Shown here piece after piece: positions 1 to 7,545 of a stretch of DNA of 22,623 bases (positions are counted from its first letter, which is position 1; each line of letters starts with the position of its first letter). Both the position numbers and the translations under genes were made by a program. The DNA comes from Candidatus Sumerlaeota bacterium. GTDB lineage: Bacteria > Sumerlaeota > Sumerlaeia > JAFGJS01. The stretch lies in the NCBI GenBank assembly GCA_016928995.1, contig JAFGJS010000141.1:1-22623 (forward strand). Direction: 5' to 3'. The notes beneath the pieces were generated by a model. That model was not told the DNA's origin, made no database searches, and worked only from the letters and a program-made list of their open reading frames with translations.

Positions 1-276
1 AGGCCTCGCTTGAAAAGGAATGGGAGTCATTTCTCGTCTCCAGATGTACTTTCGCATAACTTTGGGAGCTCCGTCAAGATGCGCCCCGAACAGACTGCAC
101 GAGATATGGGATTGGATGAACTCGCGACGTATACGCTGGGCGACAGCGTGGAATGCGCTCCGTATGAGCCGACGCGCGAGTTTTACTGGAAGCATGGATT
201 CAGGATTTACCAACGCAACCAGACCGATAATCCTGAGTGCCTGGAAGAGATCAAAATCGCGAAAAAAGTCAGATGA
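1..276 (+). CDS. 3' end of a GNAT-family N-acetyltransferase gene (partial, possibly frameshifted)
   Basis: The frame is open from the left edge to the stop at 274-276. The last 55 residues (DELATYTLGDS, then YEPTREFYWKHGF, then NQTDNPECLEEIKI) match the C-terminal part of a GNAT acetyltransferase, where the FY..HGF strand closes the acetyl-CoA fold. The glycine-rich acetyl-CoA loop expected upstream is not in this frame. Another frame at 3-60 reads ASLEKEWESF before a stop, which resembles the helix that usually precedes this part, so a frameshift near 30-100 is possible and the gene may be dead. The true start lies outside the window. The substrate cannot be told. The family call is fairly sure from the C-terminal motif; intactness is unknown. 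Confidence 0.5.
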   Translation, partial: RPRLKRNGSHFSSPDVLSHNFGSSVKMRPEQTARDMGLDELATYTLGDSVECAPYEPTREFYWKHGFRIYQRNQTDNPECLEEIKIAKKVR

Positions 277-362
277 ACGGCGATGGATTTTGGAGTGAGT
301 GTCTATCGGTGTCTTCTAACTAGCTGTGGATACGCTGCTCACAGTCTCGTTAAATAACGGCT

Positions 363-1583
363 TTATTGCCTGCCTTGCGCTTCATTGCGTGTGTTGGTGA
401 AATTTTGTAGACCGATGTAAAGACGGGACATCCTGACGTTGAAAATGTACTCCCCGCTGACGTCACCGGAGCGGATCACATTCAATTTTTTCATACGCTG
501 CAGGAAATTGTTGAACTTCTTTTTTTCATTCGTAGTCAGTTTTTCTGCAATGTCGCGCTTTTGGAACTTCATGGCAAGAGGTTCCTCAGCGATTTTGCGC
601 AAAATATTGTGATAATCTTCACTGCGCAACGCGCGATAAACTTGTTGGTCAACATATCTTTTACCGACTTCCTCCGCAGCAGTCATGACAGCTTTTATTG
701 CGTCCATGGGATCAATCGTGCCGTCTTGATCCAGCCAGAATGCGGCATCGCCGATAATATGCATGATTTTGGGAAAGCCTGAAGAGTATTCAGCCATTAA
801 ATGTAAAGCTTCGGTCTCAACTTTGAATTGCACCGATTCGAATGCGTTGCGGAAAAAATTTACTACATCTTTCGAAGGCATCGGCTCAACGTCGATGATG
901 TCAAAAATACGGCCAACAGGTTCATGGCGTTGGATCATATCTTGCCGGCGTTCTTCGACGCCGCAAAGCATCAAAAGTAGCGGAACCGGTCTAGAGGATA
1001 AAGCATTTTCATCAATCAGCCCTTTGATGAAATGAGCGAAGCGGGGATTCTGGGTAATGCCATTTATTTCATCAAGCACCAGGAAAACACCCTTGACCCC
1101 GGCTGGCGAAAGTTTATTGCAGATTTCATGTAAGAAGGGCAGTATGCCGTTGGCGATTTGTGGCCCGTCTTTGCGCAGAGCGTCGAAGTGCAATTTGACG
1201 CCGAAGAGTTCCTGTTCGCCGATATACTTGGAAAGCCAATCGCGAACGATTTCCTCACGATTAGGCATCATGGCGCCGGACTGCACAGTTGCTTTCAGAA
1301 TCGCCGAACCGACTTCGTCGATTGAGTTGATGGCGCCCAGCGGCGCATAAATCCGGTGCAATCCGTGATTCCGCTCTGCGTAATACTGTGTGTAACCGGC
1401 GATGGAACTCTTGCCAATACCATATTCGCCTTGGATGAACATAGCCACTGGTTTGCCGCGTTCAACTTGCGCAACACCCCGCTCCAAAATGCGACGCAGT
1501 TGTTCTTCACGACCAGAAAATAATTCCACGGGAACAGGCTGGCCGGGGTAGAAAGGGCTGTTACCTTTGAGGTTGCTGGACAT
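363..1583 (-). CDS. lone AAA-type ATPase with C-terminal winged-helix region
   Basis: A 406-residue protein. It has a Walker A motif GEYGIGKSS at residues 52-60, Walker B VFLVLDE at 167-173, a sensor-like LMLCGVEE at about 204-211 and a GRIFDII stretch at 224-230 typical of Orc1/Cdc6, STAND and BREX BrxD-like ATPases. The C-terminal 80 residues (320-390) read as a winged helix. An FSGREEQL motif at 22-29 is the usual entry to such domains. It lies 83 bp downstream of ahcY on the same strand, but a hairpin separates them and fills the place where a ribosome binding site should be. No partner gene (methylase, nuclease, transposase) is adjacent, so its role is open: DNA-linked, defence and regulatory roles are all possible. 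The gene is visibly more AT-rich than ahcY, which would fit acquisition. The ATPase call is firm; the function is unknown. Confidence 0.75.
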   Translation of the reverse strand: MSSNLKGNSPFYPGQPVPVELFSGREEQLRRILERGVAQVERGKPVAMFIQGEYGIGKSSIAGYTQYYAERNHGLHRIYAPLGAINSIDEVGSAILKATVQSGAMMPNREEIVRDWLSKYIGEQELFGVKLHFDALRKDGPQIANGILPFLHEICNKLSPAGVKGVFLVLDEINGITQNPRFAHFIKGLIDENALSSRPVPLLLMLCGVEERRQDMIQRHEPVGRIFDIIDVEPMPSKDVVNFFRNAFESVQFKVETEALHLMAEYSSGFPKIMHIIGDAAFWLDQDGTIDPMDAIKAVMTAAEEVGKRYVDQQVYRALRSEDYHNILRKIAEEPLAMKFQKRDIAEKLTTNEKKKFNNFLQRMKKLNVIRSGDVSGEYIFNVRMSRLYIGLQNFTNTRNEAQGRQ

Positions 1584-1590
1584 AATTTAA

Positions 1591-1628
1591 CATGCGCCAA
1601 TCGATTTGATGCTTCAGATTGGCGCATG
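1591..1628 (-). terminator. 12-bp perfect stem between ahcY and the ATPase gene
   Basis: CATGCGCCAATC (1591-1602) pairs exactly with GATTGGCGCATG (1617-1628) around a 14-nt loop. Read on the minus strand it follows the ahcY stop by 38 bp and ends 7 nt before the ATPase start codon. There is no real U-tract on the minus strand (TTAAATT). It may be a weak terminator or attenuator, an operator, or a structure hiding the translation start. On the plus strand the stem is followed by a T-rich stretch, but no plus-strand gene ends there. Confidence 0.5.
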
Positions 1629-1666
1629 TTTGAGTTTTTGTCAAGTTTATCGGCGCTATTGGAGGA

Positions 1667-3130
1667 TTAATACCGGTAGTGCTCCGCCTTATACGGACCG
1701 TCCACATCCACGCCGATATACTCGGCCTGCTCGGGGCGCAGCCGCGTCAGTTTCACGCCAAGCCGTCCAAGGTGCAGCCGGGCGACTTCCTCATCCAGCG
1801 CCTTGCTCAGCGTATACACGCCGATGGCGTAGTCGTTTTGCTTCAGGTCGATCTGCGCCAGCGTCTGGTTCGTGAAACTGTTGCTCATTACGAACGACGG
1901 ATGGCCCGTGGCGCAGCCGAGATTCACCAGGCGGCCCTTCGCCAGCATGTATATGCAATGGCCGTCGGGGAAGATGTACTTGTCCACCGCGCCTTCCGCT
2001 TCAGGCTTGATCATCTCCATCTTCACGTCTTTGCGCCGGTTCAGTTTGTTCACCTCGATCTCATTGTCGAAATGACCGATGTTGCAGACAATCGCCTGAT
2101 CCTTCATCTGCTCCATGTGCTCCACGAGAATCACATTCAGATTGCCCGTCGTAGTCACGTAGATGTCGCCTTCGGGCAGCGCATCCTCCAGGGTTGTGAC
2201 CTCGAAGCCCTCCATCACGGCCTGCAAGGCGCAAATCGGGTCGATCTCGGTGATCAGCACACGCGCGCCGAAGCCGCGCATGCTCTGCGCGCAGCCCTTG
2301 CCCACATCGCCGTAGCCGCACACCACCACGACCTTGCCCGCCACCATCACGTCCGTGGCGCGCTTGATCCCGTCGGCCAGCGATTCGCGGCAGCCGTACA
2401 GGTTGTCGAACTTGCTCTTCGTCACGCTGTCGTTCACGTTCATCGCCGGAAAAAGCAGCGTCCCTTTCTTCTGCATTTCATACAGCCGGTGCACGCCGGT
2501 CGTCGTCTCCTCGCTCACGCCGCGGATTTTGTCCGCCGCCTTGTGCCAATGCTGCGGATCGCGCTCCAGCTCGCGCTTCAGGATCGAGTTGATCACCTGC
2601 AGTTCATGGATGTCGGTGTATTCGTCGAGGATCGACGGATCGTTCTCCGCCGCATAGCCGCGATGAATCAGCAACGTCGCATCGCCGCCGTCGTCCACGA
2701 TCTGATCCGGACCGGTTCCGTCAGGCCAGGTCAGCGCCTGGTAGGTGCACTCCCAGTACTCCTCCAGCGTCTCGCCCTTCCAGGCGTAGACCGGCGTGCC
2801 GTCCTTGGCGATCGCCGCCGCCGCGTGGTTCTGTGTGCTGAAGATGTTGCACGACGCCCAGCGCACGTCCGCGCCCAGCGCATTCAGCGTCTCGATCAAC
2901 GCCGCCGTCTGGATCGTCATGTGCAGCGAACCGGTGATCCTCACGCCCTTCAGCGGCTGCTCTTTGCCGTACTTTTCGCGGCAGGACATCAACCCCGGCA
3001 TCTCATGTTCGGCGATGGAAAGTTCCTTGCGGCCGAAACCGGCCAAATTCAAATCGGCCACCTTGTACGGCAGGCCTGAATAATTCGGCAATTCAATCTG
3101 CGGCGTCTCCACCGCGGTGTTTGTGGACAT
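1667..3130 (-). CDS. ahcY: S-adenosylhomocysteinase (adenosylhomocysteine hydrolase), long form
   Basis: Cytoplasmic NAD-dependent enzyme that splits S-adenosylhomocysteine to adenosine and homocysteine, clearing the inhibitor made by methyltransferases. It has 487 residues. Visible hallmarks: [10 protein letters not shown] with the active-site His at 70; [11 protein letters not shown] at 97-106; DDGGD at 146-150; [18 protein letters not shown] with catalytic Lys238 and Asp242; the NAD-binding GYGDVGKG at 272-279; IGHFDNE with His353; and the C-terminal KAEHYRY that reaches into the neighbouring subunit. An insert at about 160-200 compared with the shorter vertebrate type marks the long form found in plants and many bacteria. 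The ATG at 3130 is chosen because AAAGGAG precedes it by 10 nt; a TTG nine bases further up is less likely. No SAH riboswitch is visible in the leader. Confidence 0.97.
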   Translation of the reverse strand: MSTNTAVETPQIELPNYSGLPYKVADLNLAGFGRKELSIAEHEMPGLMSCREKYGKEQPLKGVRITGSLHMTIQTAALIETLNALGADVRWASCNIFSTQNHAAAAIAKDGTPVYAWKGETLEEYWECTYQALTWPDGTGPDQIVDDGGDATLLIHRGYAAENDPSILDEYTDIHELQVINSILKRELERDPQHWHKAADKIRGVSEETTTGVHRLYEMQKKGTLLFPAMNVNDSVTKSKFDNLYGCRESLADGIKRATDVMVAGKVVVVCGYGDVGKGCAQSMRGFGARVLITEIDPICALQAVMEGFEVTTLEDALPEGDIYVTTTGNLNVILVEHMEQMKDQAIVCNIGHFDNEIEVNKLNRRKDVKMEMIKPEAEGAVDKYIFPDGHCIYMLAKGRLVNLGCATGHPSFVMSNSFTNQTLAQIDLKQNDYAIGVYTLSKALDEEVARLHLGRLGVKLTRLRPEQAEYIGVDVDGPYKAEHYRY

Positions 3131-3190
3131 ATCGTGCAATCTCCTTTGGTTTTCGCCGCCCTGGCCTGATGCGGCTTGACGATAAAGAGT

Positions 3191-3219
3191 ATTTTACCGC
3201 TTCAATTCTCCGCGGGCAA
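3191..3219 (-). promoter_or_regulatory. candidate sigma-70 promoter of ahcY
   Basis: On the minus strand TTGCCC (-35, 3219-3214) and TAAAAT (-10, 3196-3191) are separated by exactly 17 bp. They match the sigma-70 consensus at 4 of 6 and 5 of 6 positions. Transcription would start near 3184, giving a leader of about 55 nt before the ATG at 3130. Confidence 0.4.
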
Positions 3220-3259
3220 TGAACGCGCCGTTGATCCCGCTCCCGCCATTGTTGTGGAG

Positions 3260-3352
3260 TTTAACGCAAAGTCGCTAAGCCGCTAAGGACGCAACGGCAT
3301 TCGAGGAATAGCTTCTTTGCGATTCTTCGCGGCTTCGCGTCTTTGCGTTTAA
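3260..3352. repeat. large imperfect palindrome of the 'cgcaaag...cgcgaag' type
   Basis: The left arm from 3260 (TTTAACGCAAAGTCGCTAAG and on) and the reverse complement of the right arm ending at 3352 (TTAAACGCAAAGACGCGAAG and on) are closely alike over about 38 bp, around a short centre at 3295-3312. Each arm is itself a run of degenerate 8-9-mers (CGCAAAG, CGCTAAG, CGCGAAG). It fills most of the gap between ahcY and the glycosidase gene. Two weaker relatives lie at 13776 and 17608. It probably belongs to an intergenic repeat family, or forms a transcript-end structure. Confidence 0.7.
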
Positions 3353-3354
3353 TG

Positions 3355-3426
3355 CGGTTTATCCTTTTGACATGAGACGGATTGCTATGCTCTATTCCGG
3401 TTTATTCGCGATTAATCCTGCAATAT
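3355..3426 (+). promoter_or_regulatory. 72-bp promoter-plus-leader module, copy A
   Basis: It contains TTGACA at 3367-3372, an 18-bp spacer, and TCTATT at 3391-3396 as a possible -10. It ends with the leader motif AATCCTGCAATAT. It aligns without gaps to 5203-5274 at 53 of 72 positions. It lies 27 bp upstream of the glycosidase start. Confidence 0.5.
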
Positions 3427-3453
3427 ATTGATTTGATCATGAATGGAGAAAAA

Positions 3454-4428
3454 ATGGAAGCCTACTTGCTGACTTATTTTAAGGACGACACGCATAGCCC
3501 GCATTTCGCGCTCAGCGCGGATGGTTATACATTCACCGACGTAAACAAGGGCGAAAAGGTAGCGGACGGCGCGACGCTGGCCAGCCAAAAGGGCATCCGC
3601 GATCCGCATATCGCTCGCGGTCCGGACGGGGCGTTTTATCTCGCCATGACGGACCTGCACGTTTTCGGACAGCGCATGGGTTACCGAACGACTCAATGGG
3701 AAAGGGATGCGGAGAAATACGATTGGGGCAATAATCGCGGCTTTGTGCTGATGAAATCGCACGACCTGATCAACTGGACCGATAGCAATGTGCGCCTGGA
3801 CGAGTTGTTTTCGGAATTAAAAGATGTGGGCTGCGCATGGGCGCCCCAGGCCATCTACGATCCTGACGCAGGGAAAATGATGCTCCATTTCACCATGCGC
3901 ATCGGGCACGGGCGCACAAAACTGTACTACGCTTACACCGATGACGAATTCACCAGACTGACCACCTTGCCCCAGATCCTCTTCGAATATCCGAATCCTG
4001 AAGTCCAGATTCTGGATTCCGACATCATCCGGCTGCCGGACGGGCGATACTGTTTGACGTATGTGGCCCAGGAAAATCCCGGCGGCGTGAAAATTGCGTT
4101 CTCCGATTCGATCAACAAAGGCTACGTCTACCAGCCGGAATGGATTGATCTTGAACCGGGCGCCTGTGAAGCGCCGAACGTCTGGCCGCGGATCGGCGAA
4201 GAAAAATGGGTGCTGATGTGCGATGTCTTCAGCGTCCAGCCGCACAATTTCGGCTTTTGCGAGACCGCCGATTTTGTCACTTTCACAAACCTGGGGCATT
4301 TCAACCAGGGAGTCATGAAGACCACGAATTTCTCTTCGCCCAAACATGGTTCGGTGTTGCCAATCACGAAAGCGGAAGCGGAGAAGTTAGCTCAACATTG
4401 GGACATGGACTTTCCAGCGCTTTGTTGA
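3454..4428 (+). CDS. glycoside hydrolase family 43-like beta-propeller enzyme, cytoplasmic
   Basis: A 324-residue protein with the five-bladed propeller signature of GH43 (arabinofuranosidase / xylosidase type). KGIRDPHIA at 46-54 places the general base at Asp50. ILDSDIIRLPDG at 186-197 places the second acidic residue at Asp188 or Asp190. GACEAPNVWPR at 236-246 places the general acid at Glu239. A late PKHGSVLPI (296-304) is a further propeller hallmark. There is no signal peptide, so it would act on oligosaccharides already taken up. The ATG at 3454 is chosen because GGAGA lies 5-6 nt before it; the frame also has ATGs at 3439 and 3382 without such a site. No transporter or sugar regulator is adjacent. 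The sugar specificity cannot be read from sequence. The family call is strong, the substrate open. Confidence 0.82.
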   Translation: MEAYLLTYFKDDTHSPHFALSADGYTFTDVNKGEKVADGATLASQKGIRDPHIARGPDGAFYLAMTDLHVFGQRMGYRTTQWERDAEKYDWGNNRGFVLMKSHDLINWTDSNVRLDELFSELKDVGCAWAPQAIYDPDAGKMMLHFTMRIGHGRTKLYYAYTDDEFTRLTTLPQILFEYPNPEVQILDSDIIRLPDGRYCLTYVAQENPGGVKIAFSDSINKGYVYQPEWIDLEPGACEAPNVWPRIGEEKWVLMCDVFSVQPHNFGFCETADFVTFTNLGHFNQGVMKTTNFSSPKHGSVLPITKAEAEKLAQHWDMDFPALC

Positions 4429-4446
4429 AAACCTTTGAAAATCACA

Positions 4447-4474
4447 CTCGTTCTCGTCCTCGTTCTCGTTCTCG
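4447..4474 (+). repeat. CTCGTT hexamer microsatellite
   Basis: Four hexamers (CTCGTT, CTCGTC, CTCGTT, CTCGTT) and a final CTCG. They lie 18 bp after the glycosidase stop and about 90 bp before the GrpB gene, outside any coding region. Copy number may vary by slippage. Confidence 0.85.
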
Positions 4475-4566
4475 AAATCATGTTTCAAACGGGCGTAATA
4501 GCGATAAAATCGAGTGCGAGTTTGAAAGAGCATATCAACAAAGCTACCTTCCAGAAATGAGCACGG

Positions 4567-5112
4567 ATGGAGTCGCTTGAACAGAAAATCGCCCGGGTTG
4601 TGAAGGAGGATGTCGCCATCGCGCCGTACGATCCGGTGTGGCCGGAACTGTTTCAGCAGGAGAAGGCCAACCTTTTGGCCTGCCTTCCGCAGGGCTTGAT
4701 CAAGCGCATCGAGCACTTCGGCAGCACGGCCGTTCCCGGTCTGGCGGCCAAGCCGATTGTCGATATGCTGGTCGAGGTCACGTCGCTGGACGAGACACGG
4801 GAGATCGTTCCGCCGATCCTCGAGCCGCGTGGCTACGACTACTTCTGGCGTCCAACGATGGGGGATGACACGCCGCCGTTTTATGCCTGGTTCATCAAGC
4901 GCGACGCTGCCGGAAACCGGACGCACCACATCCATATGATCGAGGCGCACTTCGAGCACTGGGACCGGCTGCTCTTCCGCGACTACCTCATCGCGCATCC
5001 CCGCGTCGCGCAGGAATACGCCGAACTCAAACAGCGCCTATCGACCGCCCACGCGCATGACCGCATCGCCTACACCCAAGCCAAGACCGAGTTCATCGTG
5101 CGGATCACCTAA
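4567..5112 (+). CDS. GrpB family protein (UPF0157, nucleotidyltransferase fold)
   Basis: A 181-residue protein covering the full usual length of the GrpB/UPF0157 family. Visible family features: YDPVWPELFQQEK near the N-terminus (21-33); FGSTAVPGLAAKPIVDM at 51-67, with the Gly-Ser pair of the nucleotidyltransferase fold and Asp66; and THHIHMIEA at 119-127. Members adopt the polymerase-beta nucleotidyltransferase fold, but their substrate is unknown; some are fused to dephospho-CoA kinase. It stands alone here, between the glycosidase and the proteinase. The start is the first ATG in frame; the ribosome binding site is poor. A nearby ATG at 4557 is out of frame. Confidence 0.88.
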   Translation: MESLEQKIARVVKEDVAIAPYDPVWPELFQQEKANLLACLPQGLIKRIEHFGSTAVPGLAAKPIVDMLVEVTSLDETREIVPPILEPRGYDYFWRPTMGDDTPPFYAWFIKRDAAGNRTHHIHMIEAHFEHWDRLLFRDYLIAHPRVAQEYAELKQRLSTAHAHDRIAYTQAKTEFIVRIT

Positions 5113-5411
5113 CTCGCTAAATTATACTACAAAAACACCTGACCAAGCCTGCGTAGATTCACATTCTTGCGATCAATGTAGTTTGTTATCTTGCCTTCGA
5201 TACGGTTTATTCTTTTGACATAAAACGGCCTTTTGTGATCTATTCCAGAGTAATTCCGGCCGATCCTGCAATATCGGCTCGCAGGAACAACGGTTAGGCT
5301 AACAGGCTATTTGGATGATATTATATAGTCCCAATAGGCACTGATAGAAGAAACAAAAGAAAATCATATAATTTTAATATCTTGTTGGCACTCATGAGAA
5401 AGGACAACATC
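5113..5411. other. intergenic region before the proteinase gene
   Basis: 299 bases with no plausible gene. It holds the second copy of the 72-bp promoter-plus-leader module (5203-5274) and an AT-rich stretch from about 5310 to 5390. No terminator-quality hairpin was found. Confidence 0.6.
5203..5274 (+). promoter_or_regulatory. 72-bp promoter-plus-leader module, copy B
   Basis: Same order as copy A: CGGTTTAT, TTGACA at 5215-5220, an 18-bp spacer, TCTATT at 5239-5244, then ATCCTGCAATAT. The two blocks match at 53 of 72 positions without gaps. It sits 137 bp before the proteinase start, so the transcript leader would be about 160 nt. Confidence 0.5.
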
Positions 5412-6425
5412 ATGGCTACAGCTAAAAAAGCAGCTGCGAAGAAGAGTGCACCCAACCCTGGTGATGCACCACCGGCCTCAAAGCCAGCAGGAACCAGCGA
5501 GCAGGCTGATCCGTCTGCACCCGCGAGCAAGCCATTTACTCAAGCGGACGTAGTTCAGGCAATCTTCGGCGCTTATCTCGAGCCTGACGCACCTCATAGC
5601 AAGAAGGCGGACGCGAATATCGCAGTCCAACGATATCTTGAACAGACAATTGCAAAGCACTCCGTAGGATCGCAGTACAACATCATCCTTTTCTACGATA
5701 CCACACGCATGGTTCAGAGTGACGCAGATAACATCTACTCGGCGGTCACGGAGTTCCCAGAAGAGAAACCTATTCTTGTCATTCTGCACTCGACGGGCGG
5801 CTATGTGGAACCGGCGTATCTAATCGGCAAGCTCCTTCGCGAATACTCCGGGGAGGACTTGCATATCGCGGTCCCGCGACGTGCAAAGTCAGCAGCAACA
5901 CTTCTGTGTTGTGCCGCCGACAGGATCCACATGGGCGGGCTGAGCGAACTAGGGCCAATCGATCCACAGATTGACAACCTTCCAGCCCTTGGTCTCAAGA
6001 GCTCCGTCCAGCATATCGCTGAACTCGTTGCCGAATACCCGCAAGCCACCGAACTCTTTTCAAACTATCTCGCGAAGGCGGTGAAGCCCATTCACATAGG
6101 TTACTATGAACGCGTAGCTGAGTCAGCCGTTCAGTATGCGGAGAGACTGCTCAAACCGCACGCGAAAGATCTGAAAGACAATCCGGAAAACATTGCCAAG
6201 ACCCTCGTTTACTCATACAAAGACCACGGATTCGTCATCGACAAGCAGGAAGCAGTGTCAATCTTCGGTGACAAACTCGTTGTTTTGAACACTCCAGAAT
6301 ATAACCTCGGGAATGCCCTGTATCAGGCATTGGACTTCATCAACCGTATTGCCGGGTATGCAAATCAGACATTTTACATGATTGGATCGCTTACAACAGC
6401 CCCCGTATTCACCGCAAAGAAGTGA
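5412..6425 (+). CDS. SDH-family Clp-fold serine proteinase
   Basis: A 337-residue protein. Residues 1-40 are a low-complexity Ala/Lys/Pro tail (MATAKKAAAKK, then Pro/Ser-rich), likely disordered. Residues 85-320 carry the serine dehydrogenase proteinase fold related to ClpP and SppA: LHSTGGYVEPAY at 125-136 with the glycine pair of the oxyanion hole; RRAKSAATLLCCAADRI at 156-172 with the likely nucleophile Ser160; SELGPIDPQ at 178-186; and YKDHGFVID at 269-277 with a candidate His. Biological substrates of such bacterial proteins are unknown. There is no signal peptide or membrane helix, so it should be cytoplasmic. The ATG at 5412 is chosen because AAAGGAC lies about 8 nt upstream; an in-frame ATG at 5394 lacks this. 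It stands alone with its own leader. The family call is good; the role is open. Confidence 0.82.
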   Translation: MATAKKAAAKKSAPNPGDAPPASKPAGTSEQADPSAPASKPFTQADVVQAIFGAYLEPDAPHSKKADANIAVQRYLEQTIAKHSVGSQYNIILFYDTTRMVQSDADNIYSAVTEFPEEKPILVILHSTGGYVEPAYLIGKLLREYSGEDLHIAVPRRAKSAATLLCCAADRIHMGGLSELGPIDPQIDNLPALGLKSSVQHIAELVAEYPQATELFSNYLAKAVKPIHIGYYERVAESAVQYAERLLKPHAKDLKDNPENIAKTLVYSYKDHGFVIDKQEAVSIFGDKLVVLNTPEYNLGNALYQALDFINRIAGYANQTFYMIGSLTTAPVFTAKK

Positions 6426-6437
6426 TGATGTGCCAAC

Positions 6438-6459
6438 AAGCCGTCGGAGGCGACGGCTT
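6438..6459 (+). terminator. hairpin just after the proteinase stop
   Basis: AAGCCGTC (6438-6445) pairs with GACGGCTT (6452-6459) across a 6-nt loop, 12 bp after the stop codon. No T-tract follows, so termination would be weak or factor-assisted. Confidence 0.4.
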
Positions 6460-6610
6460 GCAGCCGCGCCTCAACGGCACCATTGAGTGTAATTTGGTGG
6501 ATTTCATCTATATGATTTGGAAACGCATCATTTTCTGTATTTTGCTGATTGTGTTGCGGTAATGCCGTTATTTTACGGAACGTTCGTGCAAAAACTGCCT
6601 TAAAACGTCT

Positions 6611-6881
6611 CATTTGCAGCTGAAAATGCCTCGTTTGAAACTTCAAACACTTCATTCGAAGTCTCAAATGCCATAAATGAAGCTTCATTTGCCACATATC
6701 ACGCTTCATATGCCTCAAATGAAGCGTGATTTGCCTCAGATAACACTTCATATGCCTCGGATGAAGAGTGATTTGTGATAGATGACGCTTCATATGCGAT
6801 AAATGAAGCGTGATCTGCCATAGATGAAGCGTGATTTGTTTCGGATGAAGCGTGATCTGTCGCAAATGATGCTTCATTCAT
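6611..6881. repeat. 21-bp-period array of alternately inverted 12-mers
   Basis: Ten 12-bp cores start at 6677, 6698, 6719, 6740, 6761, 6782, 6803, 6824, 6845 and 6866, exactly 21 bp apart. The core is ATGAAGCGTGAT (forward) or ATCACGCTTCAT (reverse). The order is palindrome, R, F, R, F, R, F, F, F, near-palindrome. Spacers of 9 nt are also related (ATGCCTCAA, ATGCCTCGG, TTGCCTCAG). The pair 6698/6719 is a perfect 12-bp inverted repeat; 6740/6761 matches at 10 of 12 and 6782/6803 at 11 of 12. Degenerate units extend left to about 6611. Because 21 is seven codons, two minus-strand frames stay open and give heptapeptide repeats, but neither has a ribosome binding site. It lies between the proteinase and DUF3592 genes. 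Confidence 0.88.
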
Positions 6882-6897
6882 GGTGGATCAATTCTGT

Positions 6898-6926
6898 TTG
6901 ACAGCGATGGGCATTTTGCCTTAATT
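6898..6926 (+). promoter_or_regulatory. candidate promoter of the DUF3592 gene
   Basis: A consensus -35 TTGACA (6898-6903) is followed by a 17-bp spacer and a weak -10, TTAATT (6921-6926). It lies just right of the 21-bp array and about 37 bp before the ATG at 6963. Confidence 0.35.
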
Positions 6927-6962
6927 TTGCAGATTGCATATTACGGACCGAAGGCGGCGGCT

Positions 6963-7514
6963 ATGGAGGCATATCTCTTATTGGCTGTGATGGCGGTTGT
7001 GCAATCCAAAGCGATAAGCATGTTCTTTATCGTCCTGGCCTTTTTGGCCTTTGCGTTCGTTGTCGGGTATTTCGTGATGCCATCCAATATGGATCTGTAC
7101 CGGTCCGGATACAAGCAGGAGGCCCAAGCCCGGCGCGAGGCGAATGATAATGTGCAGTGGCAGACAGTGGAAGGCGTGCTGCTGGAATGCAATGTCGTCG
7201 CAACCGGTCAGCGCAGCCTGCGAAAAACAGATGCGCCCATGCGGCCGATTTTGCCCCAACCTCGATTTGAAAAAGAAGCCATGAAATATGACGCGCCCGA
7301 TTGGAAGTCCGGGCATTGCGTGCAATTCACCTATAGCTATTCGGTCGATGGAGAGGAGTATAGGGGCTTCAAGGCTGAAGGCGCTCCGGATTTTCAAACT
7401 CAAGCCGAAGCGGAGCAGATTAAAAGCAAAATCAAACCAGGCAAAACCATCACAGTATATTACGATCCCGAAGCGCACCACTATTCAAAAGTCAATTTCT
7501 ATGAGTTGTTTTAA
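6963..7514 (+). CDS. DUF3592 membrane-anchored protein
   Basis: A 183-residue protein. A hydrophobic N-terminus (about residues 3-40) forms one long or two short membrane helices and includes FFIVLAFLAFAFVVGYFV. The rest is a soluble domain with the DUF3592 pattern: WQTVEGVLLE, then FTYSYSVDGEEYRG, then KPGKTITVYYDPEAHHYS. In this family the domain is predicted as an extracytoplasmic beta-barrel of unknown role. The ATG at 6963 is preferred, with AAGGCGG just upstream; a TTG at 6927 and an ATG at 7020 are alternatives. It has a possible promoter of its own. Base use is AT-richer than the genes to the right. Confidence 0.7.
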   Translation: MEAYLLLAVMAVVQSKAISMFFIVLAFLAFAFVVGYFVMPSNMDLYRSGYKQEAQARREANDNVQWQTVEGVLLECNVVATGQRSLRKTDAPMRPILPQPRFEKEAMKYDAPDWKSGHCVQFTYSYSVDGEEYRGFKAEGAPDFQTQAEAEQIKSKIKPGKTITVYYDPEAHHYSKVNFYELF

Positions 7515-7545
7515 TTTCAGGAATTAAGATTATGCATTTCTGGCG

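Noticed and set aside
1679-3079. 466-residue plus-strand frame opposite ahcY
   Set aside because: It is antisense to a certain gene and has a His/Arg/Leu-rich composition typical of a shadow of GC-rich coding DNA.
3131-3190. SAH riboswitch before ahcY
   Set aside because: The leader is about 55 nt and lacks the conserved GC-rich pseudoknot elements.
6677-6877. CRISPR array
   Set aside because: The repeats are 12-mers in both orientations with related 9-nt spacers and no cas genes; CRISPR repeats are directly oriented with unique spacers.
6374-6881. Two overlapping minus-strand frames over the 21-bp array (167 and 60 residues, heptapeptide repeats)
   Set aside because: A 21-bp period keeps frames open automatically. 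There is no ribosome binding site, and the longer frame runs antisense into the proteinase gene.
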